Shown here: positions 24,801 through 33,120 of the stretch, one piece after another
Numbering within the stretch: the first letter of the stretch is position 1
Layout of the letters: every line of letters begins with the position of its first letter
Origin: Bin87 sp965116785
GTDB lineage: Bacteria; Chloroflexota; Dehalococcoidia; Lucifugimonadales; UBA3495
DNA length: 64,000 nucleotides
NCBI GenBank assembly: GCA_965116785.1
Contig: OZ220731.1
Span: 3,534,001 to 3,598,000 of the forward strand
Direction of reading: 5' to 3'
Made by a program: the position numbers and the translations under genes
Notes under the pieces: generated by a model
The model's input: only the letters and a program-made list of their open reading frames with translations
Databases searched by the model: none
What the model was told of the DNA's origin: nothing

Positions 24801-25493
24801 TCAGCTCGCGGCCGGGTCTCCGCTCTCCTGCGTAACCGGAACCGCCGGCTCGGTCATTTGAGGCGGTGGTGGCGCCGGCCGGCGCGTTGCCGGAGCCGGC
24901 CCACGGCTGGCCTCCGCTTCAGAGGCAAGCTTGGCCATGATCAGGGTGGTCAGCTCACCGCGCATGGGGTCAGCATTCAGGTTGCACCCGGCGAAGACCT
25001 CGAAGCCCGGCGACAGTTCGTCGATCATGCGCCGGACGCGGGTGCTGCCGTGGCGAGAGGCGATCAGCATCCGGATCGACTGGGCGTCCCGCTGCATGGG
25101 GTTGTCCTCGTCCTCTTCGTGCTCCTCCATGGCGCGGTCCAGCTCGTCCTCGTAGTCCATCCGGTCAACGACGCTGAGCGCCGAGGTGGCCTCGCGGCGG
25201 AAGGTGTCGACCTCGCGCAGGGCGCGAGCCATCTGGTTGACCAGGTTGGCCGCGCTGGCGATCAGGTCGGGCAACTCCTGTTGGGCTTCCCCGGCCAGGG
25301 ACAGGGCGAGGCGCGCGTTTTCTATGGCCTCCTTGCGGTGGTTCTCCCGCTGTTCGATGCGCTGCAGCAGGCTCACCTGTTCCCGCAGGGTGGGCGCCTC
25401 GGATGCCAGCGTCTCCAGTCGTTCCATATAGCTGGCGGCTTCTTCCGCCTTGCGCAGGCGCTGGGCCAATTCGTTTGCGCGTTCATCTGCCAT
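24801..25493 (-). CDS. Hypothetical coiled-coil protein
   Basis: The 230-residue product is almost wholly helical and charged over residues 1-140, with heptad-like Leu/Ala/Glu spacing (AQRLRKAEEAASYMERLETL), then an acidic stretch EEHEEDED and a Pro-rich tail (APATRRPAPPPPQ). It has no membrane segment or enzyme motif, and I do not recognise the family. It is a monocistronic unit: divergent sequence upstream, its own intrinsic terminator downstream. A structural or scaffold role is possible but unsupported. Confidence 0.65.
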   Translation of the reverse strand: MADERANELAQRLRKAEEAASYMERLETLASEAPTLREQVSLLQRIEQRENHRKEAIENARLALSLAGEAQQELPDLIASAANLVNQMARALREVDTFRREATSALSVVDRMDYEDELDRAMEEHEEDEDNPMQRDAQSIRMLIASRHGSTRVRRMIDELSPGFEVFAGCNLNADPMRGELTTLIMAKLASEAEASRGPAPATRRPAPPPPQMTEPAVPVTQESGDPAAS

Positions 25494-25803
25494 GGTTGGT
25501 TCCTACCTCTACCCGGTGGGCTCCGAATATCGAGCCGGCGAAATTAGATACAACCGGGCGGCAGCGAGTTGTACGGAACAACGGGCGAGAGGCTGCCGTT
25601 CCCGGTGACAAGTCCGTTATAGCAAAGGGCCAGCCGACAACGAGACGTGAAATGCTGACGGGTTTGCGTGAATTTTGAAAAACCGAATGGCGCAGGCGGG
25701 CGAGAGCGGACCGTGCTGTCCGCCGTAGGGCCTAGCGTAAACGTCTACCTTACCCTGCCGCCGCCGGCGCGAAGAAAACGGCGGATCGAGTTCCAGCCAA
25801 GGG

Positions 25804-25830
25804 TTGACAACTATCGCCTAATCATATAAT
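25804..25830 (+). promoter_or_regulatory. Near-consensus sigma70-type promoter
   Basis: TTGACA at 25804-25809 and TATAAT at 25825-25830 are both exact consensus hexamers. The spacer is 15 bases, shorter than the ideal 17. Transcription would run into the leader region and the UspA gene. Confidence 0.7.
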
Positions 25831-25916
25831 CTGTATTCAAGGTGCCGGGGTTGGAGTCGGAAACCTCGCCCACCACAACCCGACGGAATAACCGTCGTCA
25901 TCACAGGAGGTAGAAC

Positions 25917-25997
25917 GTGGTATCTCTCATCGCGAGGCACCACAAGTGGCATTTCCCGTGTCAGGTCCCTGTCGGTGGCGTTGCGGCGATCCGATAG
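25917..25997 (+). CDS. Putative 26-aa leader peptide
   Basis: A GTG codon lies six bases after a textbook AGGAGG. The encoded peptide has 26 residues and contains RHHKWHF in its first half. The stop codon falls within the loop of the downstream hairpin, so ribosome position could affect which stem forms. It may be a regulatory leader peptide; it is too short to judge by homology. Confidence 0.45.
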   Translation: MVSLIARHHKWHFPCQVPVGGVAAIR

Positions 25998-26057
25998 TCG
26001 CACCGACTGACAGGGACGAGATACAGGGCCGGGGGCATTGTGGCCCGTGGCGCGCGA

Positions 26058-26093
26058 AGGCCAGGATCGGCAACGGTCCTGGCCTCGTCTTTT
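26058..26093 (+). terminator. Intrinsic terminator inside the UspA leader
   Basis: AGGCCAGGA and TCCTGGCCT form a perfect 9-bp stem with a 10-base loop, followed by CGTCTTTTG. It lies about 175 bases before the UspA start, so full-length transcription of that gene would need read-through or a further promoter. Confidence 0.7.
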
Positions 26094-26267
26094 GCCGTGT
26101 CCCGCACCGTTACCGGCGCAAAGCGCTGCAGCGTTTGATGCCGGAAACCGCAGCCTTGCGTTGGGAGTGGCCGGTTTCCTGGGCACACCCGCGGGTTGGC
26201 CGGTGCCCCGAATGGTAAAATGCCGCCAGGCCTGAGCTCCGGCAGATACGGTGGAGGCGGTGCGATA

Positions 26268-27278
26268 GTGTATTCGAGAATAATCGTCCCCCTGGATGGG
26301 TCCGAGTTTTCCGAGACGGCGTTGCCCTACGCTCGGGTTATCGCCGGATCGTTGGCCATTCCCATCGAATTGGTGGAAGCCTTCGACGTTCTGCCGCCGG
26401 CGGCGCGCCATCGGCAGTCGGCCGAGGCCGGCCGGCGAATGCTGGCGGACGCCGAGCGGATTTCGCGAGATTACTTGGCCCAACTCAGGGACGGGCTGAG
26501 GTCGGACGGTCTGGTCGCTGTTACGACCACACTGCCGGGCCCGCCGGCCCGCGCTCTGGTGGACTGGCTGGTACGCGAGCCGGAAGCGCTGGTCGTGATG
26601 TCAACGCACGGACGTGGGGGCATCGCCCGCTGGGCCTTGGGCAGCGTCGCGGACAAGGTTCTGCACTCCATCCCCAACCCCATGCAGTTGATCCGCACCA
26701 GCGCCGAGTCCGGGCCTGCGGACAACGTTGAAGTGAAAACGGTGCTGGTGCCGCTGGACGGGTCGGAGTTATCGCAGGCATCGTTGCCCCACGCCGCAGC
26801 CGTCGCCGCCGGGATGGGCTCGCGTATCATGTTGTTGCAGGTAACGGCCACCGCCGATTTCTATCGCCGGTACATGGACCGCTCTCCGACTGCGGGCGAG
26901 TTGATGTCGCCCGAGGACCTGGTTCAGGCCGACTCCGACGACGCTCTGGCGTCGCTGGCTGACGCGTCACGACGGCTGGCCCAAGAGTTTGGGTTCGGCG
27001 GCCAGGTGGTCGCGAGCCATCTGCAGGGCCAAAATCCCGCCGAGGCCATCGTGGAAACGGCCGGAGCCGAACCCACCATGGTCGTGATGACCACCCACGG
27101 CCGCAGCGGAATCAACCGGCTGGTGCTGGGCAGCGTGACGGACCGGGTGGTGCGCCATGCCAACGCGCCCGTGCTGGTGGTCAGAAGGCACGACGAACCC
27201 GGCGCCATTGGGATGGAAGCGCGGGCATCCGAGGAGTTCTCGGCAGGCTTCGGCAACGCGGCGGCGCAGCCGGCCTGA
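26268..27278 (+). CDS. Tandem-domain universal stress protein (UspA family)
   Basis: The 336-residue protein contains two UspA domains. Each opens with a VPLDGSE motif (IIVPLDGSEFSETALPYA and VLVPLDGSELSQASLPHA) and each ends with an ATP-binding signature (THGRGGIARWALGSVADKV and THGRSGINRLVLGSVTDRV). Such proteins bind ATP and respond to stress or growth arrest. I choose the GTG at 26268, where the domain starts and GGAGG lies ten bases upstream; the longer frame from 26196 has no support. The upstream leader with its terminator suggests regulation by attenuation. Confidence 0.9.
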   Translation: MYSRIIVPLDGSEFSETALPYARVIAGSLAIPIELVEAFDVLPPAARHRQSAEAGRRMLADAERISRDYLAQLRDGLRSDGLVAVTTTLPGPPARALVDWLVREPEALVVMSTHGRGGIARWALGSVADKVLHSIPNPMQLIRTSAESGPADNVEVKTVLVPLDGSELSQASLPHAAAVAAGMGSRIMLLQVTATADFYRRYMDRSPTAGELMSPEDLVQADSDDALASLADASRRLAQEFGFGGQVVASHLQGQNPAEAIVETAGAEPTMVVMTTHGRSGINRLVLGSVTDRVVRHANAPVLVVRRHDEPGAIGMEARASEEFSAGFGNAAAQPA

Positions 27279-27336
27279 CCGACCTATCACCCGTTAACTG
27301 CTCGGCCATGCGCCGACGCAATTGTGTGCTAGGGAC

Positions 27337-28734
27337 TCAGTCGCGCCGTTCGAGGTAAAGGGGCATACCGCCTTTCGGTCGCAGCGAAATCAGCGGGTGC
27401 AGCTCCACCGTATGCCGCGGGTCGTGGCGCATGGTCCAGCGCTGACCCATGGTCGCCAGCGCCAGCATGGCCTCCATCCAGGCGAAACCCTCGCCGATGC
27501 ACAGGCGCGGTCCGCCGCCGAAGGGGTAGTAAGCGAACCGATGCAGCCCGGCGCGAAACTCCGGCGTCCAGCGGTCGGGCTGAAACTCCAGCGGGTCGTC
27601 GAACCAGCGCGGATCGCGATGGATGATCAGTTGCGGAGCCGACAGGGCGGCGCCGGCCGGGATGTCCCAGCCTCCCAGGGTGATGGGCTGGAAGGTCATG
27701 CGGCCGGTGGACCAGATGGGCGGGTATAGTCGCATGGACTCGGTCAGGATCCGTTCCGTGAAGGTCAGGTTGGCGAGGTCCTCAACGGTCGGGTCGCGCC
27801 GGCCCAGCACGTCGTCCAGCTCGGCGTGGAAGCGGGCCTGGATCTCGGGATGGGTGGCCAGCAGGTACCAGGTCCAGGTCAGCGCGACGGCGGTGGTCTC
27901 GTGGCCGGCGGCGAACAGGGTGATGACCTCGTCGCGCAGCTGGGTATCCGTCATCACGGCGTCCTCGGGGTTGGCGGCCTCCTCATCACGGACGTTCAGC
28001 AGCAGGGACAGCAGGTCGTCACCCTCCAGGCCGGACTGGCGGCGTTGGGCGATGAGGCCGTAGACCGTCTCATCCAGGAACGCCCGCCCGCGCTTGAACC
28101 GCACCGTGAAAGGGAGGGGCAGGCTGTTCGCGAGCCACCGCAGGCGCGGGGGGAAATTGCCCCGTTTGGTGAGGTACTCGTTGCCGATTTCGAAGGCCGC
28201 CCCGATGCGACGCACGGCGTCGGGGAGATCGAGGCCCATCAGCGTGCGGACCACGATATGCAGGGTGAGCTCTCCCATCTCCCGTGACATGTCGACCCGG
28301 GCGCCGTCCCGCCAGCGGGTTTCGTGGCGCCGGGCAAAGTCGGTCATGATTTCGGCGTAGCCCGCGATGCGACGGTGGTTGAACTGTGGCTGCATCAGGC
28401 GGCGCTGACGCAGGTGCAGCGGGTCGTCGGAGGTGACCAGGCCCAGGCCCAGCAGGTCCTGCCAGGCGGCGGTGGTCCAGCCGCGGCCCACCGACCGGTG
28501 GTTGGTCACGAAGAGTTCCTCGATCAGGTCGGGATGATTGACCAGGAACGCCACGATCGGCTTGGTGGACATGGTCACCAGGTCGCCGTAGCCGGCCGAC
28601 TCCCGCATCAGCCCCAGGAAGTCGGTTATGTAGCGGAAGGTCTGGCCGACAACGGGCAATTCCCGAGGACCGGGAGGCAACTGGGCGCGGTCCACCACCG
28701 GGTTGGGCGGATATGCAACAGTGGGAGTGGTCAT
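27337..28734 (-). CDS. Cytochrome P450
   Basis: The 465-residue product carries all P450 landmarks: AGHETTA in the I helix (proton delivery and oxygen binding), ESMRLYPP (ExxR of helix K), FQPDRW and the heme loop FGGGPRLCIG with the Cys thiolate ligand. It inserts one oxygen atom into an organic substrate using electrons from separate redox partners, none of which is encoded nearby. The start at 28734 has AGGAGG six bases upstream; the longer frame to 29001 runs through a family D repeat and is rejected. No N-terminal membrane anchor is present, as expected for a soluble bacterial P450. Confidence 0.95.
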   Translation of the reverse strand: MTTPTVAYPPNPVVDRAQLPPGPRELPVVGQTFRYITDFLGLMRESAGYGDLVTMSTKPIVAFLVNHPDLIEELFVTNHRSVGRGWTTAAWQDLLGLGLVTSDDPLHLRQRRLMQPQFNHRRIAGYAEIMTDFARRHETRWRDGARVDMSREMGELTLHIVVRTLMGLDLPDAVRRIGAAFEIGNEYLTKRGNFPPRLRWLANSLPLPFTVRFKRGRAFLDETVYGLIAQRRQSGLEGDDLLSLLLNVRDEEAANPEDAVMTDTQLRDEVITLFAAGHETTAVALTWTWYLLATHPEIQARFHAELDDVLGRRDPTVEDLANLTFTERILTESMRLYPPIWSTGRMTFQPITLGGWDIPAGAALSAPQLIIHRDPRWFDDPLEFQPDRWTPEFRAGLHRFAYYPFGGGPRLCIGEGFAWMEAMLALATMGQRWTMRHDPRHTVELHPLISLRPKGGMPLYLERRD

Positions 28735-28853
28735 GGTCGCCTCCTGCCCGAGGGCACTTTCATTGTGCCAGCGGGACACCGACCGGGCAACCATGTAGCC
28801 GTCCGGCCCAGCGCCTTCGCAAGAGTACTCCGGCGGCCCTCGCGCCACCTTAC

Positions 28854-28934
28854 CCGTCATTCCTGCGCAAGCAGGAATCCAGTGTCCGTTGCGGATGGCG
28901 CCATTACAGGATCCCGCGAAAGCAGGAGCGACCG
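28854..28934. repeat. Palindromic repeat family D
   Basis: The left arm CCGTCATTCCTGCGCAAGCA and the inverted right arm CGCGAAAGCAGGAGCGACC enclose about 30 bases. Beyond this element and the hairpin at 29057, the interval 28735-29114 shows no gene. Confidence 0.6.
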
Positions 28935-29056
28935 GGGACTTTGAAAGTACCTTGCCCCTGGCCACCGGCCGGCAGAGGTCCCGTTCGGCGTGGATGTCCA
29001 CCCGCGCCGCGGTAATAGGCGCGACAGCGAGGACGGCGCCGTCCTCACCGCTTGGT

Positions 29057-29088
29057 CCAATCCCAGCCCCCAGGATGGCTGGGATTGG
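29057..29088 (-). terminator. Perfect 12-bp hairpin downstream of a small membrane protein gene
   Basis: CCAATCCCAGCC and GGCTGGGATTGG enclose 8 bases, 26 bases downstream of the stop at 29115 on the minus strand. No U-tract follows, so it is a possible terminator or processing structure. Confidence 0.4.
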
Positions 29089-29114
29089 CGATGCGATTGC
29101 CTGGGGAGGCAGGC

Positions 29115-29357
29115 TCAGGCAGAGGCGACGCGCCGGCGCCGGAACGTCTCAACCAGCGCCGTGGCAATCGTGGCCACCGACACCAAACCGATGGTGAACG
29201 GGGCCGTCATCATGGCCGTCAAAACCCAGGCCTCCGGATACACGCCGGCGATCATCACGTTGAAGGCCCGCACCACCGCGACAAACACGGCAATCGCGGC
29301 CAGGAACCCAACCCCGCCAATCGCCACCCGCAGCGTCCAACGATAGCGGTCCATCAT
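29115..29357 (-). CDS. Small two-helix membrane protein
   Basis: About 80 residues with two predicted membrane helices (VAIGGVGFLAAIAVFVAVV and VLTAMMTAPFTIGLVSVATIA) and a basic C-terminus. Two adjacent ATG codons (29357, 29354) follow GGAGGG; an upstream in-frame ATG at 29378 is also possible. The family is not recognised. It lies in a region with another small membrane protein of unknown function at 29648. Confidence 0.5.
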   Translation of the reverse strand: MMDRYRWTLRVAIGGVGFLAAIAVFVAVVRAFNVMIAGVYPEAWVLTAMMTAPFTIGLVSVATIATALVETFRRRRVASA

Positions 29358-29524
29358 CCCTCCAGGCCCACAGGGCAAGCGTCAAAAACTCCCGACGGGT
29401 GCAAAGTATACCCGCAGTTGGAACCCATATACGCCGCGACGGGGAGAGCAGATTTGAGGGGTTTTGTCGTTGCGCTGCGCTCCGCGGAATGATTGCTCGT
29501 CGGTTGTTGCGCGGACTGACGGCG

Positions 29525-29555
29525 GATGGCAGACTTCCGTTCAAAATCTGCCATC
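29525..29555. repeat. GGCAGA-stem hairpin, copy 1
   Basis: GATGGCAGA and TCTGCCATC form a perfect 9-bp stem with a 13-base loop. Two further hairpins with the same GGCAGA/TCTGCC core occur at 30399 and 30495, flanking the membrane protein gene between them. Confidence 0.45.
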
Positions 29556-29647
29556 GGTTCCGCCTAGCAGGACTGGATGACGGGTAAACGGCCTTGTATT
29601 CTAGCCACGGCCTGCGCTGTGAACATGGCAATGCCGAGCGTCGTGGA

Positions 29648-30208
29648 TCAGGACCGTTGTTGGCGTTTGCGTTCCACGTTGACGAAAAAACTAATCGCGC
29701 CCCAAACCAGGCCGGCAAGTCCGACGGCGACAGTGCCATACATTACGGTGAGCACTGGCTGGTATAGCGCGTCCGGTATGGCGGCCCGGCTGGACCACCG
29801 GAGACATTGGCCGTCTATGATGAGGGAACTGTCTGCGACCAGCAGGAGCGCGATAGCCCCGACAATATAGGAAGCGACGAGAAGCCGCCATCCGTTCAGC
29901 CATGTTACGCGGCCTCCGGTGTTTGATCCAGTCTGGAGCGATAGTTGGTTGGGCGGGGCCGATCTGGATCGGACTATCAGGCCGGTTACGCCCCAGATGA
30001 ACCCGGCCACTCCGGTCAGGGCACAGCCAAAAATGAGCACGTAGACCAATATGACACCAGGGCCGGGATCCGTCGGCTGCCGGTTCCAGTAAGTGCATAG
30101 GCTTTGCTCGTACAAGGTGGCGCCCAACACGAAGAGCCAGCACGCTAGGAATATAATCAATGCGGCGGCGAAAAGCCGCCAGCCATTAATCCAGCGTAGA
30201 AGCCTCAT
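29648..30208 (-). CDS. Membrane protein with internal duplication
   Basis: The 186-residue protein has four predicted membrane helices arranged as two repeats. Repeat 1 begins WINGWRLFAAALIIFLACWL and ends LTGVAGFIWGVTGLIV; repeat 2 begins WLNGWRLLVASYIVGAIALL and ends VGLAGLVWGAISFFV. A cysteine and a W-R/N motif occur in the loop of each. No transport or enzyme motif is visible and I do not recognise the family. The upstream region to 30643 has no gene. Confidence 0.6.
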   Translation of the reverse strand: MRLLRWINGWRLFAAALIIFLACWLFVLGATLYEQSLCTYWNRQPTDPGPGVILVYVLIFGCALTGVAGFIWGVTGLIVRSRSAPPNQLSLQTGSNTGGRVTWLNGWRLLVASYIVGAIALLLVADSSLIIDGQCLRWSSRAAIPDALYQPVLTVMYGTVAVGLAGLVWGAISFFVNVERKRQQRS

Positions 30209-30398
30209 TGTATTGCCCCGGGGTCAGTGTCGGAATGGCGATACGTCGGTGAAACAAGCCGCCCAAGGATACGGGATGGGAGGTACCAAGGCAAACCAAC
30301 TCCCTGGGCCCAGGTCTCGGCATAGACAGCTCTCGTCAAATATCCCAAAGTTCCACCATCAGCGGAAGTCTCTGGATGTCGATTAGACATGACGTTTT

Positions 30399-30429
30399 GG
30401 CAGAGTTGAGATAGAAGTCTGCCATTTTT
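30399..30429. repeat. GGCAGA-stem hairpin, copy 2
   Basis: GGCAGA and TCTGCC enclose 13 bases and are followed by ATTTTT on the plus strand, giving a terminator-like form. No plus-strand gene lies close upstream, so its role is unclear. Confidence 0.4.
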
Positions 30430-30488
30430 CGCGAGTTGGGGCTGGGACCCGGGCGAACTTTAGGTTGAACTCAGGGACGGCGCTTAAC

Positions 30489-30519
30489 AGAAATGGCAGA
30501 GTTGCCAATGAACTCTGCC
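30489..30519 (-). terminator. GGCAGA-stem hairpin, copy 3; possible terminator of Gfo/Idh copy 2
   Basis: GGCAGAGTT and AACTCTGCC form a perfect 9-bp stem with a 7-base loop. On the minus strand ATTTCTGTT follows, and the stop of the Gfo/Idh gene (30644) is 125 bases upstream. The interval 30209-30643 otherwise shows nothing recognisable. Confidence 0.45.
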
Positions 30520-30643
30520 ACCGCGAAATCGTGAGAATAGAGACGACTTAACAGCTCCGCGTGCGACAGCATCCTCGACGTATGCGCGTTCGACTTCCGA
30601 GGCGGTTCGTTGGCCTGGCGACACGCAGTACAGGGCCGGAACT

Positions 30644-31738
30644 TTACCCGAACGCCACCTCCCGCCCCGTGTCCGACGCCGCCTGGATGCCGTCGATAAG
30701 CTCGTGCAGACGCACCGCCTCGTCGAAGTCGGGCTGGCAATCGGTCCCGTTGCGGATGGCCTCGCCGAACTGGTAGTACATCTGGCCTACGGTGTACGGC
30801 GCGCCGTGGGGCATGCCCTCCAGGACGAAGGTGTATTGCGGCGGCACCGGCAGGTCTTCCAGCGGGTCGCTGCCCCGCGAGCCCCGGAGACTCACGCCCT
30901 GGTGGTTGGGCGTATCGTCGGACGTGGCGATCAGGGTGCCCTCCCGGCCGTGGATCTCCATCAGGTAGCCGCTGTCCACCCAGGGATTGCTGGCGACGTG
31001 GGCCGAGGCCACCGCGCCGTTCACCAGGCGGCCGCTGACCAGCACGTTGTCCGGCGAGGTCACGTCCACCATCTGGTTGGTATCCGACTCAAACCACTGG
31101 TTGGCCTGCGTGCTCACCACCGTGGACACGTGGCTGAAATCGCCCACCACCATGCGCAGGACGTCGATGGTGTGGCCGAAGGTGATGGTCAGCGTGTGGG
31201 CGCCCAGTTCCCGTTCGCGCTGCCACGTCCGGTCCGACTCGCGCGTCAGCGACCCGCCGGAGATGCGGCGCACGTGGCAGGACATCACCTCGCCCACGTA
31301 GCCTTCGGCGACCAGGTCCCGCAGGTACAGCAGCGCCGGATTGGCACGGGCCTGCAGGCCGACGATGTTGCGCACGCCCGCGGTCCGCGCCAGGTCGGCC
31401 ATCTCCTGGGCCTCCTCCGTGGTCCGGCCCAGGGGCCATTCGACGTAAACGTGCTTGCCGGCGTTGATAGCCGCCACGGTGGGGTCGTAGTGGTTGGGCA
31501 CGCGCAGGCTCACGGCCACGGCGTCGATCTCAGGGTGGGCCACCATGGCGTGGTAATCGTCGAACGCCAGCCGCGCGCCGAACTTCTGGCGCGACTCCTC
31601 GGCGCTCTCCATGCGGGTGGTGCAGACGCCGGTGAGCTCGAACTCGGGACTGGCGACCACGGCGGGCAGGTGCGAACGGACCGCCCATCCCCGGTGGATG
31701 TTGGCGCCGATGATGCCCAGGCGAATCTTGTCTGCCAT
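30644..31738 (-). CDS. Gfo/Idh/MocA-family oxidoreductase, copy 2
   Basis: A 364-residue paralogue of the protein at 18745: IRLGIIGANIHRGWAVRSHLP, AGKHVYVEWPLGRTTEEA, TITFGHTIDVLRM and FDEAVRLHELIDGIQAAS align along the whole length. It has the same EWP in place of the usual EKP catalytic motif, so this change is a feature of the subfamily rather than damage. AGGAG precedes the ATG by seven bases. NAD(P)-linked oxidation of a sugar-like or carboxylic substrate is expected. It is divergent from the PPOX gene at 31923. Confidence 0.88.
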   Translation of the reverse strand: MADKIRLGIIGANIHRGWAVRSHLPAVVASPEFELTGVCTTRMESAEESRQKFGARLAFDDYHAMVAHPEIDAVAVSLRVPNHYDPTVAAINAGKHVYVEWPLGRTTEEAQEMADLARTAGVRNIVGLQARANPALLYLRDLVAEGYVGEVMSCHVRRISGGSLTRESDRTWQRERELGAHTLTITFGHTIDVLRMVVGDFSHVSTVVSTQANQWFESDTNQMVDVTSPDNVLVSGRLVNGAVASAHVASNPWVDSGYLMEIHGREGTLIATSDDTPNHQGVSLRGSRGSDPLEDLPVPPQYTFVLEGMPHGAPYTVGQMYYQFGEAIRNGTDCQPDFDEAVRLHELIDGIQAASDTGREVAFG

Positions 31739-31922
31739 GATGTTACTCCTGCCTCAGATTTTCGGGCATCGTAACATAGCCGTCCCACCGCCTCCGCCCA
31801 ATCTGGCAGCGCACGATGACCTGCCCATTCCTCGGCCAAGCCTTGCCACGACAGCCGCCGACCGATTACCATCCGCGCACAAGAGTGTTAGCAGCAAGTT
31901 AACTGACTGCGTGAGGTGCGTC

Positions 31923-32531
31923 ATGGCGGTTACCAACGATGCTGAACTGCGCGAGGTCTACCGGCCGCCCGCTCCTCGGGCCGCCCAGAAGGTGCTGGAC
32001 CGCCTCGACGTACACTGCCGGAACTTCATCGAGCTGTCGCCCTTCTGCGTGCTCAGTTCAAGCAACGCCGACGGCCAGGCCGACGCCTCGCCCCGGGGCG
32101 ACCCGCCGGGCTTCGTCAAGGTGCTGGACGAGCGCACCCTGCTGCTGCCCGACCGCCCTGGCAACAACCAGGTGGACTCGCTGCAGAATATCGTGGCGAA
32201 CCCGGGCGTCGGCCTGCTGTTCTTCGTGCCGGGCATGAACGAGACCCTGCGGGTCAAGGGCAGGGCGGAGATCACCACCGACCCCGAACTGCTGGAGCCG
32301 CTGACCGTGGCCGGCAGGGCCCCGCTTTCAGGGCTGAAGGTCTCGGTGGAGGAGGCGTTCCTGCACTGCGGCCGCGCGCTCATCCGTGGCCGAATCTGGG
32401 ACGCCGACGCGCAGATCGACCGGAAGTCTTACCCCACCTACGGACAGGTGCTCGCCGACCAGATCGCCGGCGCCGACGCAGGGGAGATCGACGCCGACGA
32501 GGACGAGGCCAACCGCGAGCGGCTGTACTGA
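31923..32531 (+). CDS. FMN-binding PPOX-type protein (pyridoxamine 5'-phosphate oxidase fold)
   Basis: A 202-residue split-barrel flavoprotein of the subgroup resembling MSMEG_1061: LSPFCVLSSSNADGQADASPRGDPPGFV, LLLPDRPGNNQVDSLQNI, VGLLFFVPGMNETLRVKGRA and HCGRALIRGRIWD are characteristic. Members bind FMN or F420 and reduce varied compounds. The ATG at 31923 follows GAGGTG; the much longer frame upstream is antisense to the Gfo/Idh gene. A RidA-family gene follows after 23 bases and is probably co-transcribed. Confidence 0.88.
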   Translation: MAVTNDAELREVYRPPAPRAAQKVLDRLDVHCRNFIELSPFCVLSSSNADGQADASPRGDPPGFVKVLDERTLLLPDRPGNNQVDSLQNIVANPGVGLLFFVPGMNETLRVKGRAEITTDPELLEPLTVAGRAPLSGLKVSVEEAFLHCGRALIRGRIWDADAQIDRKSYPTYGQVLADQIAGADAGEIDADEDEANRERLY

Positions 32532-32554
32532 CCCCCACAGGAGGCAACACCAAC

Positions 32555-33022
32555 ATGGCCGAAGTTGAAGCGAAGCTGACCGAACTGGGTTACGAGCTGC
32601 CGCCGCCGCCCGATCCGGTGGGCAACTACCTGCCCCTCGCCCGCAGCGGCAATGTCATGTGGCTGGCCGGCGTCGGCTCCCGCATGGCCACCGGCGAGGG
32701 CATATCCGGCAAGCTCGGCGCCGACCTGACCGTGGACCAGGGCTACGAGGCCGCGCGATGGGCCGCCCTCAACCTGCTGTCCCGTATGAAGGCCGAACTC
32801 GGCGACCTGGATCGGGTCACCCGCATCCTCAAGGTGGTGGGCATGGTGAACAGCGATCCGTCCTTCACCCAGCAGGCCCGCGTGGTGGACGGCGCATCCG
32901 ACCTGTTCGTCGCCCTCTACGGCGACCGCGGCCGCCACGCGCGCTCCGCCCCCGGCATGGCCGCCATGCCCGGCAACACCGCCGTAATCTGCGACTGCGT
33001 TATTGAGGTGGACGGGGGTTAG
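32555..33022 (+). CDS. RidA/YjgF-family protein
   Basis: The 155-residue product has the RidA fold: an N-terminal VGNYLPLARSGNVMWLAGV strand region, YEAARWAALNLLSRMKAELGDLDRV, and RHARSAPGMAAMPGNTAVICD near the end. The conserved active-site Arg and the C-terminal E of canonical RidA deaminases differ here (RSAPGMAAMPGN), typical of the YjgF subgroup of unclear activity. Canonical members hydrolyse reactive enamine/imine intermediates. AGGAGG precedes the ATG, and the gene follows the PPOX gene closely. Confidence 0.9.
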   Translation: MAEVEAKLTELGYELPPPPDPVGNYLPLARSGNVMWLAGVGSRMATGEGISGKLGADLTVDQGYEAARWAALNLLSRMKAELGDLDRVTRILKVVGMVNSDPSFTQQARVVDGASDLFVALYGDRGRHARSAPGMAAMPGNTAVICDCVIEVDGG

Positions 33023-33120
33023 CCCAGACGTGCGTGCATCCGTTCAGTAACTTGCGTGCGTCGTTGATAACCACCGGCTGGTAACATAGACCATAGCCAA
33101 AGCGGCCCCAGGAGCCACAC

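Larger units (their letters stand above)
25838..26093 (+). ncRNA. Candidate attenuator leader or small RNA
   Basis: Between a consensus promoter (25804) and an intrinsic terminator (26058-26093) lies a transcript of about 255 bases. It would contain a short ORF with a strong ribosome site (25917-25997), whose end overlaps a hairpin (25965-25977 with 26001-26017), and then the terminator. This promoter, leader ORF, alternative stem and terminator order is that of a transcription attenuator, here ahead of the UspA gene; a free-standing small RNA is the other reading. No known riboswitch or structured RNA family was recognised. The start is estimated from the -10 box. The rest of 25494-25803 shows nothing recognisable. 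Confidence 0.5.

Noticed and set aside
26196..26267. Longer N-terminus for the UspA protein
   Set aside because: The extra residues are Gly/Pro-rich and unlike UspA; the GTG at 26268 has a well-spaced GGAGG site.
25818..26483. 221-codon minus-strand frame across the UspA leader
   Set aside because: It overlaps a strong plus-strand promoter, a terminator and the start of UspA, and shows no motif or ribosome site.
28735..29001. N-terminal extension of the P450
   Set aside because: It runs through a family D repeat, and AGGAGG stands just before the internal ATG at 28734.
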